Source: Selaginella moellendorffii (taxonomy: Eukaryota > Streptophyta > Lycopodiopsida > Selaginellales > Selaginellaceae). From it: a stretch of 64,000 bases of DNA. A program made the position numbers and the translations under genes. Positions within the stretch are counted from its first letter, which is position 1. Every line of letters starts with the position of its first letter. Below are positions 1 to 10,000 of the stretch, one piece after another. Location of the stretch: assembly GCF_000143415.4 (NCBI RefSeq), contig NW_003314269.1, forward strand, positions 2,134,118 through 2,198,117. The letters are read 5' to 3'. A model generated the notes under the pieces. The model ran no database searches and had not been told where the DNA came from. It saw only the letters and a program-made list of their open reading frames with translations.

Positions 1-3000
1 GATTCTGAAGGATTGGACATACGTTTCGACCCTTGCTTGGCACTATCCTTCCTCGACACTAAAGGCTAGAGTTTGTATCTTAATTCAACTGAATAATCTC
101 TACTTACCATTTCTTCTGCGACCTACATGGACAATGTTAGAAATGGTAAAAGGTTAGGAATGGATGTACTATTATTTACCTGATGGTTTGTCTTGTATGA
201 CCTTCCTCCGCTGCTCTTTGGCCACCTCAGGCTGGCCATCATCGTCATCATCGTCATCGTCGTTATTGTGATCGTCACCATTGTGAGGACCATCCAAGTC
301 CTCTTCGTCCTCCTCTTCTTCGTCCTCCTCTTCTTCGTCCTCCTCTTCGTCCTTCTGCTCTTCCTGCTCATTATCTTTCTCTGGCTCCTCATCCCCCTCT
401 TGCATTTCTTCCATAGGCTGCTCAGGCTGGATTGCTTGTTTTTCCAGGACCATCTTGGAAAAATCATCTGGCCGAGTCTCCATCTCAAAATACAAGACAT
501 CCATAGCCTGTTTTAGTGCGTGACCTAGGACCGTATCCTCACCCGACTATCTTAACATGGTTTCTGCACGTTCTTGCACCCTTCGAAGACGACGAGATGA
601 GAAAAACGTGGCCCTGACTTGAAAAGCATCCCTCATCCATTGTACCTCTCCATTGAGATTGGGGAAGGGGAGTCCGCCATAGGAATCTGAGTCAGAAGGT
701 GGTGACTGGCTCCTTTCACTCAGCCCTTGATCTGCAATGAATGGCATGAGCACACACGCCATAACCGCGAGGCATTACCTATCATCTTTTCGTTGCCCTT
801 CTTCCTTTTCGAATCAAACGCCTCTGATCCCGACGACTGTCCAACGTGCTTTCGCTTTTTATGACCACTGTCAGTTTGAGCTTGGCTGGTGCTTGCCTGT
901 TTTGCCTTTGAAGAAGTGTCTCCTGCAAGGAATGGCATGAGACCACACGCCATTGCAAATATAATTTGTACCTCCTTTTTTCCTATTGCTTGTCTGTTTG
1001 TCCTTCTTCGACGCGCCACCAGTGCGCTTTTCAGTCCTCGTGTCTGAATATTCACAACGATCTATAATCAAAATGGCGTGAGGCCTCACGTGACCTTACC
1101 TTGTGCAGGTTGTGACCTCGGCCTAACATCAGTAGCTGTTAACGCCGTTTCAGCATCTGGGGGTGGCCACGCTCCTGCATACAGAGCTTGTGAGATAACA
1201 TTTAAACTTAAAGTGCGTACTCACCAGGTTCGTAGAGAAGATACTGTTTTTCTTTGGCAACTGTAATTATATGCTCCATTGAAGTCACCTCTTCAATGGA
1301 GTTTGTCACCGCAACACACGGGACACCCTTGAGTAGTGCGGCTCGAAAGAATAGTCCGCCGCAGTTGTACTCGACAACGTATTTGCCCTTGGAGTCACCC
1401 GCTATTGCGTTGAAGACCCAGCTGAGCATTTCCCATGCTGCACCTGGAGCTTTCTTTGGATTCGAAAGCTCCATAGCCGTCTTCAGTTCCTCAGGCACGG
1501 GTAAATTGACCTCCCTCAGATCAATTCGATCGGCTTTGTTGAACGAAGCTGGGAAGTCACTCCAGTCCCACTCTGCTGCAGGACCAATAACAAGGGCGAC
1601 TGTGAAGATGCGGACATTCGTCGGTATCTTCTTCTTAGCCATTATCCCATGGATCTCCCGCATCTCCTTGCCTTTCAACCGAGCCTTCACCTCGTTCAAG
1701 GCCTTCCAGAACTTGTGATAGGATTCGGAGTCGTAGATCATATAGTGGACTGAAGATTCCACCTCCGCAAGTCCCACCATTAAGTCAATGATGGAGCTGA
1801 CTTCGTCTGCATGAGTGATCTCCTCGTTTGTGAAGTCCATCACACAAAAGATGTTCTTGACCTGCTCATCTCCGCGGGAAACGATGCTCCTCCACCTTTG
1901 ATCTTCATCCGAATTCACGTATACCCGGTAAGGTTCTCGATAGGCCTCTGCTGCGGGGTCGAGCTGTTTCTGAAGCCGGCGGTCGACATCCCTCTTAATG
2001 AAATTTGGATACTGATCCAACTTCTCAGCTTTACTTTTCGTGGCATCCCGCAGCAGATCGATGAACTTGGGGGCCCCCTTCACGTACTCGTCGATGTCTT
2101 CATTTGACAAGTCCAGCTCTTCCATCATCTCTTGCGTGGTGTCGATGCTCACCCTCGCCACGGCCACTTGCTCGAAGATCCAATCCTTCAATAGCGCACG
2201 AGCTCTCAGAGTCGTGCACAAGTCCTCGTATGTCACAATATGGCCGGGAGTCATTTTGGTCTTGTTGAAGACTACCTCACCAAGTAGAAGAGCATTAGCC
2301 ACTGTCAGAAGGTCGTCGTCGTCTAGAGACCGCGAGAAACGCAAGGCGTTGAGCTTCAAATCATTGGGCTTCCGGCCGTCCTCCACACCCATTGAGTTTA
2401 GCAACTCCCCGTCATGGTACCTCCTTAGCACATCTACCCATTTGTCAAAAACAACTTTTGTCGCGAGTAGAATGTTATGGATGCTGAGTGTGTCATTGAC
2501 CCCCAGTGTTTTCGAGAGAAGACTCGAGAATTCCTGCAATGGAAATGGCGTGAGGCCACATGCTATGCCACATGCAACGAGGCTTACCTGCCAGGCGCTA
2601 GTTGCTAGTGCACGTCCTTGTCCTGGTTTTTGTGGCTTCTTCAGTTGAACCCAGAGCTTCCGTGTTCGTGCCAATGTCTCGTGCAGACCCGATTTGTAGC
2701 ACGTTTCTTGCTTGACATTCTGCGCGTGGGAGATGTATATGATAGATCGGAGGGGCGAGTTGCCTTTTATCAGGCAGACAACTCTTGTCTTGAAGACTTT
2801 CTTCACCTCCTCGCCCACCATAATATCCACAACTATCTGTTGCATCGCCAAGCTAGAATGCTGCCCGGAGACGGCATAGAACCGGATGTTCTGATCGTCC
2901 AACACCTTTCTATTGATCAAGTCTGGAAACCTCGTCTCGCCCTTCATTGTTCGGTAGTAGGGGATCACGTCTGCGATGTCGGGTGTTACTGGACTTGCCA

Positions 3001-4008
3001 GCATCTTCTGCTTCAGTTTCTCCACCCACTCATCAGATACTAGCCTGTGGTTGTATTTGCTTTGGATCTCGATACGGCTCACGTCGATTGTATATACTTT
3101 GTTGGAATAGTAACAAGTACTATTATCTGCGATGATTTTTGCTGCCTCTTCTTGCTCTTTCTGCTCTTTGCGGCTCTTCTTTTTGGTGGGTGTAGTGTTC
3201 GAACCCGAGGCAATGGCATCACCGAGTAGCTTCTTTTTTGGAGCAGCAGAGTCGGACGTCGGCTTGAGCTTGACCACCCTTTTCTGCTTCGGGGTAGTTT
3301 CCAGATCAACCCCCTTCCCCTTCGCTTCGCAAACTGGAGGCACTCTCAACGGCTCAATGTTAGAATATAGTTTTTGAACATCGCCGTAGGTGAGGTCCGT
3401 GGATTCCATGTGATCTTCATAGACCCGCAGCGTCTTTGAAATTGTGGGCCTCCTGGACAACCTCTCCCTAGCTCCCTCTAGGAATTCCTCATAGCCGCTG
3501 CCCCCCTCCGGGAAGCCGCTAGGATGTGCAAGGTGGATCTTGAAGGCGGACGCTGTCTCTACCACAAGTGCCAGTCCATATTCTTGCATGGAACTGCATG
3601 GAGTGTCTGTCACTTGGATGAGGATCCCCATGCATTCTTTTCTCCCACCATCTGTGTTGTACAGCATCAGATCCTCGCCTTCCATCCCGAAAGTCCAACT
3701 GGTGAGCTCCTCCCCCTTCTCTGCATCCACATTGACAGTGGCTGGAAGAAGAACGCAATTCCTCGCCTGTTCAAAAATGCACAACAATTAGAGCTGACAG
3801 ATGAAAAGCTAGCAGCTGGAAATAACGTGAGGCCACACGCCATTCACCACTGCATCAGATGTCTTGAGGCTGCATCCTAAGATGGCGTGAGGCTACACGC
3901 CATCTGTAACCGGACTGCACTCGAGAGCCCAATCGGTGCATGCCAATGTTGCTACTGAATGGCATGTGGCCTCATGCCATTTTCTACTTCGTCTAAAAGA
4001 CTTACCAT
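1..4008 (-). CDS. ParB-like-domain protein with acidic tail, multi-exon, partial at left edge
   Basis: Exons read from splice sites: 4006-4008 (the start codon alone, ATG|GTAAGT), 2588-3766, 1225-2533, 1100-1174, 972-1061, 779-922, 180-731, 108-122 and 58 down off the window. Exons from 1174 to 108 are all multiples of three and the introns between them are phase 1, which strongly supports the model. Residues ~225-345 resemble the ParB/sulfiredoxin-like fold (a VSGQHSSLAMQ motif in place of the usual GxHR box). A Lys-rich stretch precedes it, then ~450 residues I do not recognise, then a basic tail and a long Glu/Asp run coded at 239-360. An in-frame TAG at 547-549 would end the protein at 994 residues, yet the same frame stays open beyond it to 180 and off the edge; it may be a nonsense mutation or lie in an unrecognised intron. 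Seven palindrome copies sit only in introns. Divergent to the transposase-like gene at 7015; function unknown. Confidence 0.7.
741..1092. repeat. Three palindrome copies, each inside a mini-intron
   Basis: Copies at 741-762, 932-953 and 1073-1092 lie inside minus-strand introns 732-778 (47 bp), 923-971 (49 bp) and 1062-1099 (38 bp). In the sense orientation each intron is a short donor segment, then the palindrome, then about 5-9 bases ending in TTGCAG or TTATAG. The third copy has a perfect 14-bp core, CGTGAGGCCTCACG. Confidence 0.85.
2545..2566. repeat. Palindrome copy inside a 54-bp intron
   Basis: This lies in minus-strand intron 2534-2587 (GTAAGC...TTGCAG). The intron is 54 bp with no in-frame stop, so a naive reading continues through it and adds 18 spurious residues between SAWQ and EFSS. 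Confidence 0.8.
3767..4005 (-). repeat. First intron (239 bp) carrying three palindrome copies
   Basis: Intron 1 of the ParB-like gene starts directly after the initiator ATG (GTAAGT at 4005) and ends in TTGAACAG at 3767. It holds copies at 3822-3843, 3882-3903 and 3959-3980, about 60-77 bp apart. A matching three-copy leader intron appears upstream of the divergent gene at 7015. Confidence 0.75.
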
Positions 4009-4219
4009 TTGAAGCCGAATGGAGGCCGTGACAATCGAGGCCGGACTCGCTGGCGAATGTGCACTGTGTGTGCAGCGGATCGTAGCAGCAAGGCTACTCT
4101 GCCACTTACAGTTAGAGAGTGGTGCTGAAATCTCCCGGGACGCCAAGTGGGCTGCGTGTGGGTGGTGGAGTGGGCGGCGGAGTTGGCGGCGAAGTTACAA
4201 ACTGGGTGTGTCTTGAAGT

Positions 4220-4400
4220 GGACGCCGATGCACACGAGCGCGATGCGAGCGCGAGTGTGATGCAAGCGCGAGTGGACGCCGATGCACACGAGAAACCTGT
4301 AGAGAAGTGAGCGTGATCGCGAGTGGGAGCGCGATGCGAGCGGGAGCGCGAGTGTGATGCGAGCGCGAGCGCAAGTGTGCGAGCGCGAGTACAAAGCAAA
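4220..4400. repeat. Degenerate GC-rich tandem repeats (GCGAGCGCGAGTG-type)
   Basis: Short imperfect repeats of GCGAGCGCGAGTGTGATGC type lie just upstream of the ParB-like gene start. GTGGACGCCGATGCACACGA occurs twice (near 4218 and 4272). No coding potential is apparent; it may be part of the promoter of the minus-strand gene. Confidence 0.6.
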
Positions 4401-4452
4401 ATGCAAAACCTAACCTCACACGCGCGAAATGTCACAACGGTTGGTAATCCCG

Positions 4453-4585
4453 CCACGTCATCATTCCTCGGACTTGGGCGCCACCATTAATTTCTGGATT
4501 GCCGCGCGCATGCAAGCACGCAAAATCCAAAAGAAATCCGCAACGTCATCATTCCTCGGACTGCATGCACGCGAAATCCAAAAGA
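4453..4585. repeat. Direct repeat in the divergent intergenic region
   Basis: ACGTCATCATTCCTCGGACT occurs at about 4453 and again at about 4541, and each copy is near a stretch reading AAATCCAAAAGAAA. A TATATTTATA motif follows near 4621 and could be a TATA element. Confidence 0.55.
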
Positions 4586-5313
4586 AAGATCATGATTGGG
4601 ATATCATTTAATACCCTCGCTATATTTATACCATGCATGATTGGATATTCCAAAGCATCTTGTATTTCCAAAAATGGCAGATGTTCAGCTAAATAAAGAA
4701 ATTCTATCTGTTTCTATTTTTCTCTCAAATCAATATTATAGCGTGTGGGCTCATGCAATTTTGAACCAAAGAAACCCAAAAAACGTTGGACCCAAAATAT
4801 TTTGAAAAAACCCAAAAAACCCTAAACATTTTAAACCCAAAAATCCAGGCGTCCTGTGGCGTTATTCCTTGAATGGCGTGTGGGCGCATGCCATTTTCAG
4901 GGCCAAATGCTGAATGGAGAAAAATTCCCTTTCAGTGCAAATGCTGCAAGAGGCAGATGCCGAGCACAAAGGACTGTAACTACCTCACATGACACAGATA
5001 AACTTTTCTCTATTTGGCAAAGATAAACTTTATAGCGTGTGGGCTCATGCAATTTTGAACCCAAAAAATGCACCAAAAAATTCTCGGCGTCATCTGGCAT
5101 TATCTCTTGAATGGCGTGGGGCCGCATGCCATTTTCAGGGGCACATAGGAGTATATTCCTAGGATATGCTGACACGCGCGAGATTTTTTTGAGTTTTCTG
5201 GAGATCCAACCGTTAGATCGCAACTAGATTTTACAGAATGGTATACATGGTCTTTCTTGATGACCCTGCAAAGAAGCATCTCAATCGGACACCACATGAG
5301 ACCACACGAGCCT

Positions 5314-5403
5314 TACAATGTTTCAGGGTCATTTGCCATAGATCCGACCGTCATTTGCTACAATGTTTCAGGGGCATTTGCCATAGATCCGACCGTTATT
5401 TTG
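5314..5403. repeat. Tandem duplication of a ~45-bp unit
   Basis: Two adjacent copies (5314-5358 and 5359-5403) both begin TACAATGTTTCAGGG and contain CATTTGCCATAGATCCGACC, with only a few differences. Confidence 0.8.
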
Positions 5404-5650
5404 CTCCAAGATTTCACAGTTTGGTGTGCATTGACCTTTCCATCGAAACTGCAAAGGGACATCACAATCAGATGCGGGATCACAAGAAACTAACTTCACT
5501 AACTCTGGTTTCACCAAGATCTACATAAGGAGTTATAAAATGAAAGGACCCTCTCTATTGAAATGTGTTTATGGTCCTAGGGGCATTGTGACATATCAAA
5601 GGATTTTGCATCAAGTTCTGTATTTGCATGTTTATCAAGCTACTGAATTG

Positions 5651-5684
5651 CTAAACCCTAAACCCTAAACCCTAAACCCTAAAC
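5651..5684. repeat. Interstitial telomere-type repeat (CCCTAAA)n
   Basis: Nearly five tandem units of the plant telomere heptamer CCCTAAA lie between the divergent genes. It is too short to be a telomere. It may be a repair scar or an insertion footprint. Confidence 0.9.
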
Positions 5685-6429
5685 ATGTGGCAAATGCTGC
5701 GTGAAGAAAGATGCCCTTTCTGGGCAAATGCTGTAAGAGGCAGATGCCGAGCAGATGTATCTCAGGCTAGCGAAGGGGACAAACGAAAGCTAGCTATAAA
5801 CATGACGGGATGCAAATAGATTACTAGGCTGGTCCTACGAAAATCAAAAACCATAATTGAAAACATTGAAAATGCAAAAAGAAAGGTTTATAATATTTTT
5901 GAATTTTAGGCAACCAAAGGAATGTAAGTAGGGCATGTGTTTGTAAGTTTAAAAATGCCTCAACCACTTAAATTCCCAAGTAAATAAAGCTGTTTCTATT
6001 TTTGGTACAGGTAAACTTTATAGCGTGTGGGCTCATGCAATTTTGAACCCAAAAATGCACCAAAAAATGCTCGACTAGCATTATTCTTTGAATGGCGTGT
6101 GGCCTTATGTCGAGCATTATTCTTTGAATGGCGTGTGGCCTTATATTGCCATAAATGGACGTACACACACAGCGTAATTATTCCTTTACACGGCGAATAA
6201 TCTTGGCGCGGATCGCTGACATGGCATGGCAAAGTTCGAATCACTGACATGGCACAGCTGGATCGAGGCAAGGACATGATGTGACAAAGTTCAACCTCCG
6301 ACAGCAAAGTCTAGAAGCTACTCAGTTTGAAATTTGTCAGAGGAATCATAAGATTTGGTTTGTCAGAGGATTTGATGTGACGTTCAAGCGTGTGTTATTT
6401 TTGAATTCTCGAACTCATTCCTAGGTCTA

Positions 6430-6660
6430 TCATTTTTGTGCGCCGTGTTCTTGGTTCTGCTGAGCGCAGTGAGCGCTGCTTGTGTAAGCGGCGTTGTGGG
6501 CTATGGTTTATGCGTCTACGAGCGGTTGCGGCATTGCGAGCGCCATTGCGAGCGACAGTTTATGCGAGTGGCAGTTTGTGCGAGCGGCGCTACGAGCAGT
6601 TGCGGTGTTGCGAGCGGCGCTACGAGTAGTTGCGGTGTTGCGAGCGGCACTGTCTTTGGT
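6430..6660. repeat. Degenerate GC-rich repeats upstream of the transposase-like gene
   Basis: Imperfect repeats of the type GTTGCGAGCGGCGCTACGAG recur (6588-6660) after a run of GCGAGCG motifs. The position mirrors the GC-rich repeats at 4220-4400 in front of the divergent partner gene. Confidence 0.6.
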
Positions 6661-6702
6661 GTGGCTACCGCTTCCTCTTGATATTTGGCACTTGTGCTTC
6701 CT

Positions 6703-7013
6703 GGTATGTTCACCATGGAATGGCTTAGGACCACATTTAGAAATGGCATGAGGCCACATGCCATCTTGGGCCCTTGCAATTTCATGGCTAGCGTATTGTC
6801 ATGTATGTTTTCACTTGCCTGCAGCTGTGTGTATATCAAGATGGCATGAGGCCTCATGCCAATTTTGTGAATGCGAAATTTCACGTGGGTGTCAATAGCA
6901 TGTTTGAATAATGGCATGTGGCCTCATGCTATTGAGGTTGTTTGGTATGTTATGATTTAGGCCATTCTCCAATCATTTTTTGTATGGTCTTAACTTCTTT
7001 TCTGCACTTTCAG
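6703..7013 (+). other. Putative 5'-leader intron with three palindromes
   Basis: A candidate donor GTATGTT (6703) and acceptor CTTTCAG (ending 7013, one base before the ATG) bracket palindromes at 6743-6764, 6841-6861 and 6911-6932. The middle copy is a perfect 20-bp palindrome, TGGCATGAGGCCTCATGCCA. The donor is inferred; transcript evidence would settle it. Confidence 0.5.
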
Positions 7014-7014
7014 A

Positions 7015-10000
7015 ATGGCCTTCAGGGTTGGGGAAAAGGTTTACATTTTGAATGGTGGGAAAAGAGTTGCAAAAGGGACCCTTGTGTCTATGGATCGGAA
7101 CTTTGTTATACACTGTGAAAGGCTTGGGGAAGGCAATGCTGCTGTATCAGTAGAGACTGTCTTCGATGGGAATGTGGTCGCTATTGAACGAGGAGAGATG
7201 GTCGTCGGGGTAAATGTTGTTGTTGCCTTGAAAAATCTTCAGAAGAAAGCAGATGTTGGGGACAGCGCAAGTGCGACGCATGTTCCCTCCGTGGATCTTA
7301 AGAACCGTGCTACATGGATTCAGGCAAAAGTGTTTCTAAACAACCCCGAGGGGGAGGTGGTAGCTGAGGGCTTAGCCACAGTTGTCGATCCAAGAGATGC
7401 GGTTGCTAATCAAGAATTGGGCTGGGATGATATTGGAGTTGCGATTTTAGAGGTTGTTGACACAGAAGAAAACAGTCTGACTATTGGAAGCATTGTGCGG
7501 TGGAAATTGAGGCACTTAGTGTTTGAGAATGTGAAGGATTCACAATCAAACACCACTACAACTGATGACAAAACATCTCTTCATGGGAAAAGAAAGTACA
7601 CCTTCCTAAAGCGCAGCCAAAGGGATCTGAGCAACGAACCGAAAAGGCAGAAAATGGCGATGGAGGTTCGAATGGTCTCGACAGTTGCTTGTTGCAAGAG
7701 GAGGTGCTGTCAACATGCTGATTGGGATGCTATTGAAGAGGAGAGAGCAAGATACAAGACATTGTCCTGGAAGGCAGCTCGCAATTTTGTGTATGAGGCA
7801 TTACGGTCATCTGTTGATGCTTCAGAACATCAGGTGGGGGGCATGGTCTTCCAGAGGGGTTTGGTCTGCATGAAGGCATGGAGAATCATTTATGGAGTCC
7901 CTCGAAGCACATTCTACAGAATCAAAACTGAGTTCGAGGAACAAAGGGTTCAACAGGCAGTCCATGGGAACGACGGTACGCACAAAACCAGGGGTCATGT
8001 TGTATATGGAGAGGCAATCTTCAAGAGGTTTGTCGAGACATGTAGCGAGCAGCAACCACATAAAACCCGCCTCTTGGAAGATGGAACACGAGACACCCAA
8101 CGAGTTCTCCCTTCCATGTATACCAAGGGGGCCATATTGGAAGATGTGAATCGGGAACTCCAAAGTAATGGCTACAGGAAGCTGAGCCAATCTAGATTTA
8201 GTAGATTGTGGAGCAACAGGTTCAGGGATGTGAGTATAGGAAAGTACTCCAGCTTTTCAAAGTGTGACGAGTGCACTGCTATCAAAATGGCTTTGTCGAA
8301 GAATTCTTGCAGCGCTCAAGAGCGAGAGACGTTGGTTAGAAGGCGGCTCGACCACAACATCGAGCAGAGAAGCTGCAGGACTGCATATTATCATAACAGG
8401 ATTCTCTCCATGGAGAGACCTGACTCTTACCTCTGCATCATCCACGACAAAATGGACCAGAAAAAGACGTGCTTACCTCGACTCAATCCTGCCCCCAAGG
8501 CAATCTCTTCATCCATGCAGCTGCCTGTGTCTCTGTTTGGCATAATCGCTCATGGGCATGGTGCCCAGAACTATGGGAACTTCTTTGTACCTCTATGGGG
8601 TGGCGGGGGTGCAAACATGATGATTGCGTCCCTAGCAAAACACTTAAAGTCTCTGCAAAGTGCGCAGACTGAGCTGAACGGCCAACCCTTGCATAAGGCC
8701 CTTGTCGATCGAACCCCATACAAGGTTCAGCTGGAGGAGGAGCAAAGGCTTGCAGTATCGTGTGGGGCCCCATGCCATCCCAGTGAATATGTTGGCCGTC
8801 AGATTGTAGGGTTATCACGTGAGGCCTCATGCCATTCCGACGAGGCTGGTCACTCGGTGAATGCACAGCCTCATCCAAACGAAGCAGAATCTCAAGGAAG
8901 TTCTTGCAGCCGATGTGGCCTTCCACCCCATCTTCTGCTCCAAACAGACAATGCTGGCAGTGAGAACAAAAACATGTACGTCTTCGCGTACTTGGCGATG
9001 CTTGTTGCCAAAGGCATATTTGAAACGGTTACACTTGGCTTTCTCATGGTTGGGCACACTCATGAAGACGTCGATGCCATGTTCAGTCACCTGGCAGAGT
9101 CCCTCCGGCGATCCAATGTCCTCACCCTCCCACAACTCTACGATGAATTCCAAAATTGCATCAAAGGCACTGTTGAAGCTGCACTTCTGACAGAGGTTCC
9201 AGACTTTAAGGGGTTTGTAAGAGGCTACATCAGGGATGGATCCGAAACGCTGATTGGCCATTCCAAGCCTCTTCAGTTTCATTTCAGCATGTGTGACGGT
9301 GCTCCAGTGATGAGGTACAAGATGAGAGAATGGGACACAGTGTGGCTGCCAGTGGACGGCATTGAACTCTTCAAGAGAGATCCCATAACTGGGGAACCTA
9401 TGATTCCTCAGGGTTCCCCACGGCCGATGCACCCGGATGGACTCAAAGACCAGGAAAGTATAGTGGCCGGGATTAGACAGCATATTGCCTTCTGGAAGAG
9501 GGGGTTGGTGTTTGGTGGAGAATCCTATTTTCAGAGGTGCAAGCCTTTGCTCGAATACTGGGAGAAGATTATATCTGCTATCCAAAATGGGCCGGTTGTA
9601 TATGAAGAATTGGAAGAGTCCTTTTGGCCAGAACCCAGAGCACCAGATAGTAGCGGAACAATGTCCTCTGGAAATGCAGTGACAGATAACGATGTTGAGG
9701 ATCACTATTGTGGGCCGAGGAACAAGAAGCCGGATTCAGCATTCAATCCAGTACAGGTCTGCAAAGGAATGGTCGTGCTTGTCAGACCCAGTAATAAAAA
9801 ACAAATGATATGGGTGGGGCGCTGCATCACTGATGCAGAGGAGGACGCGGAAACTAACTCCTTCAATGTAACTGTGGAGTGGTTCAAGCCAAGTTCCGGA
9901 TATACGAAGGATTGCCTAGAAAAGAGATGGGTGCTGAATCCAAGGGATCCCAGCATGAGCATATCGGTGGATAATGTTGTGCATGGTTGGATGCGGAAGC

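Larger units (their letters stand above)
4738..6155. repeat. Dispersed composite repeat modules containing palindrome pairs
   Basis: Three related modules begin TATAGCGTGTGGGCTCATGC at about 4738, 5031 and 6019. Each is followed by ATTTTGAACC, an A-rich stretch, a TTGAATGGCGTG segment and a second palindrome (4873-4894, 5111-5132, 6092 and 6128). The third module repeats its last segment twice. A further shared segment, GCAAGAGGCAGATGCCGAGC-like, occurs near 4945 and 5728. The modules fill the space between the two divergent genes; I see no gene here. Confidence 0.7.

Noticed and set aside
225-345. Bacterial contamination suggested by the ParB-like fold (residue numbers of the minus-strand gene product)
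   Set aside because: The gene has spliceosomal introns and shares its palindromes with a eukaryotic transposase-like gene.
172-504. A separate acidic protein starting at an internal ATG
   Set aside because: Its frame is continuous with the upstream exon of the ParB-like gene apart from one TAG, so it is more likely the same gene's tail.
193-516. Plus-strand frame rich in Leu/Val/Ile/Phe
   Set aside because: It is the antisense shadow of the Glu/Asp-rich exon of the minus-strand gene; GAA/GAT repeats read backwards give hydrophobic codons.
1208-3787. A single uninterrupted 859-residue minus-strand frame
   Set aside because: It begins at a TTG, reads through the 54-bp palindrome intron and passes a good GTGAGT donor at 1224; the spliced model with ATG 4008 explains the region better.
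6180-6300. Possible tRNA gene because of a GTTCGAATC stretch
   Set aside because: No acceptor stem or D/anticodon arms could be folded around it.
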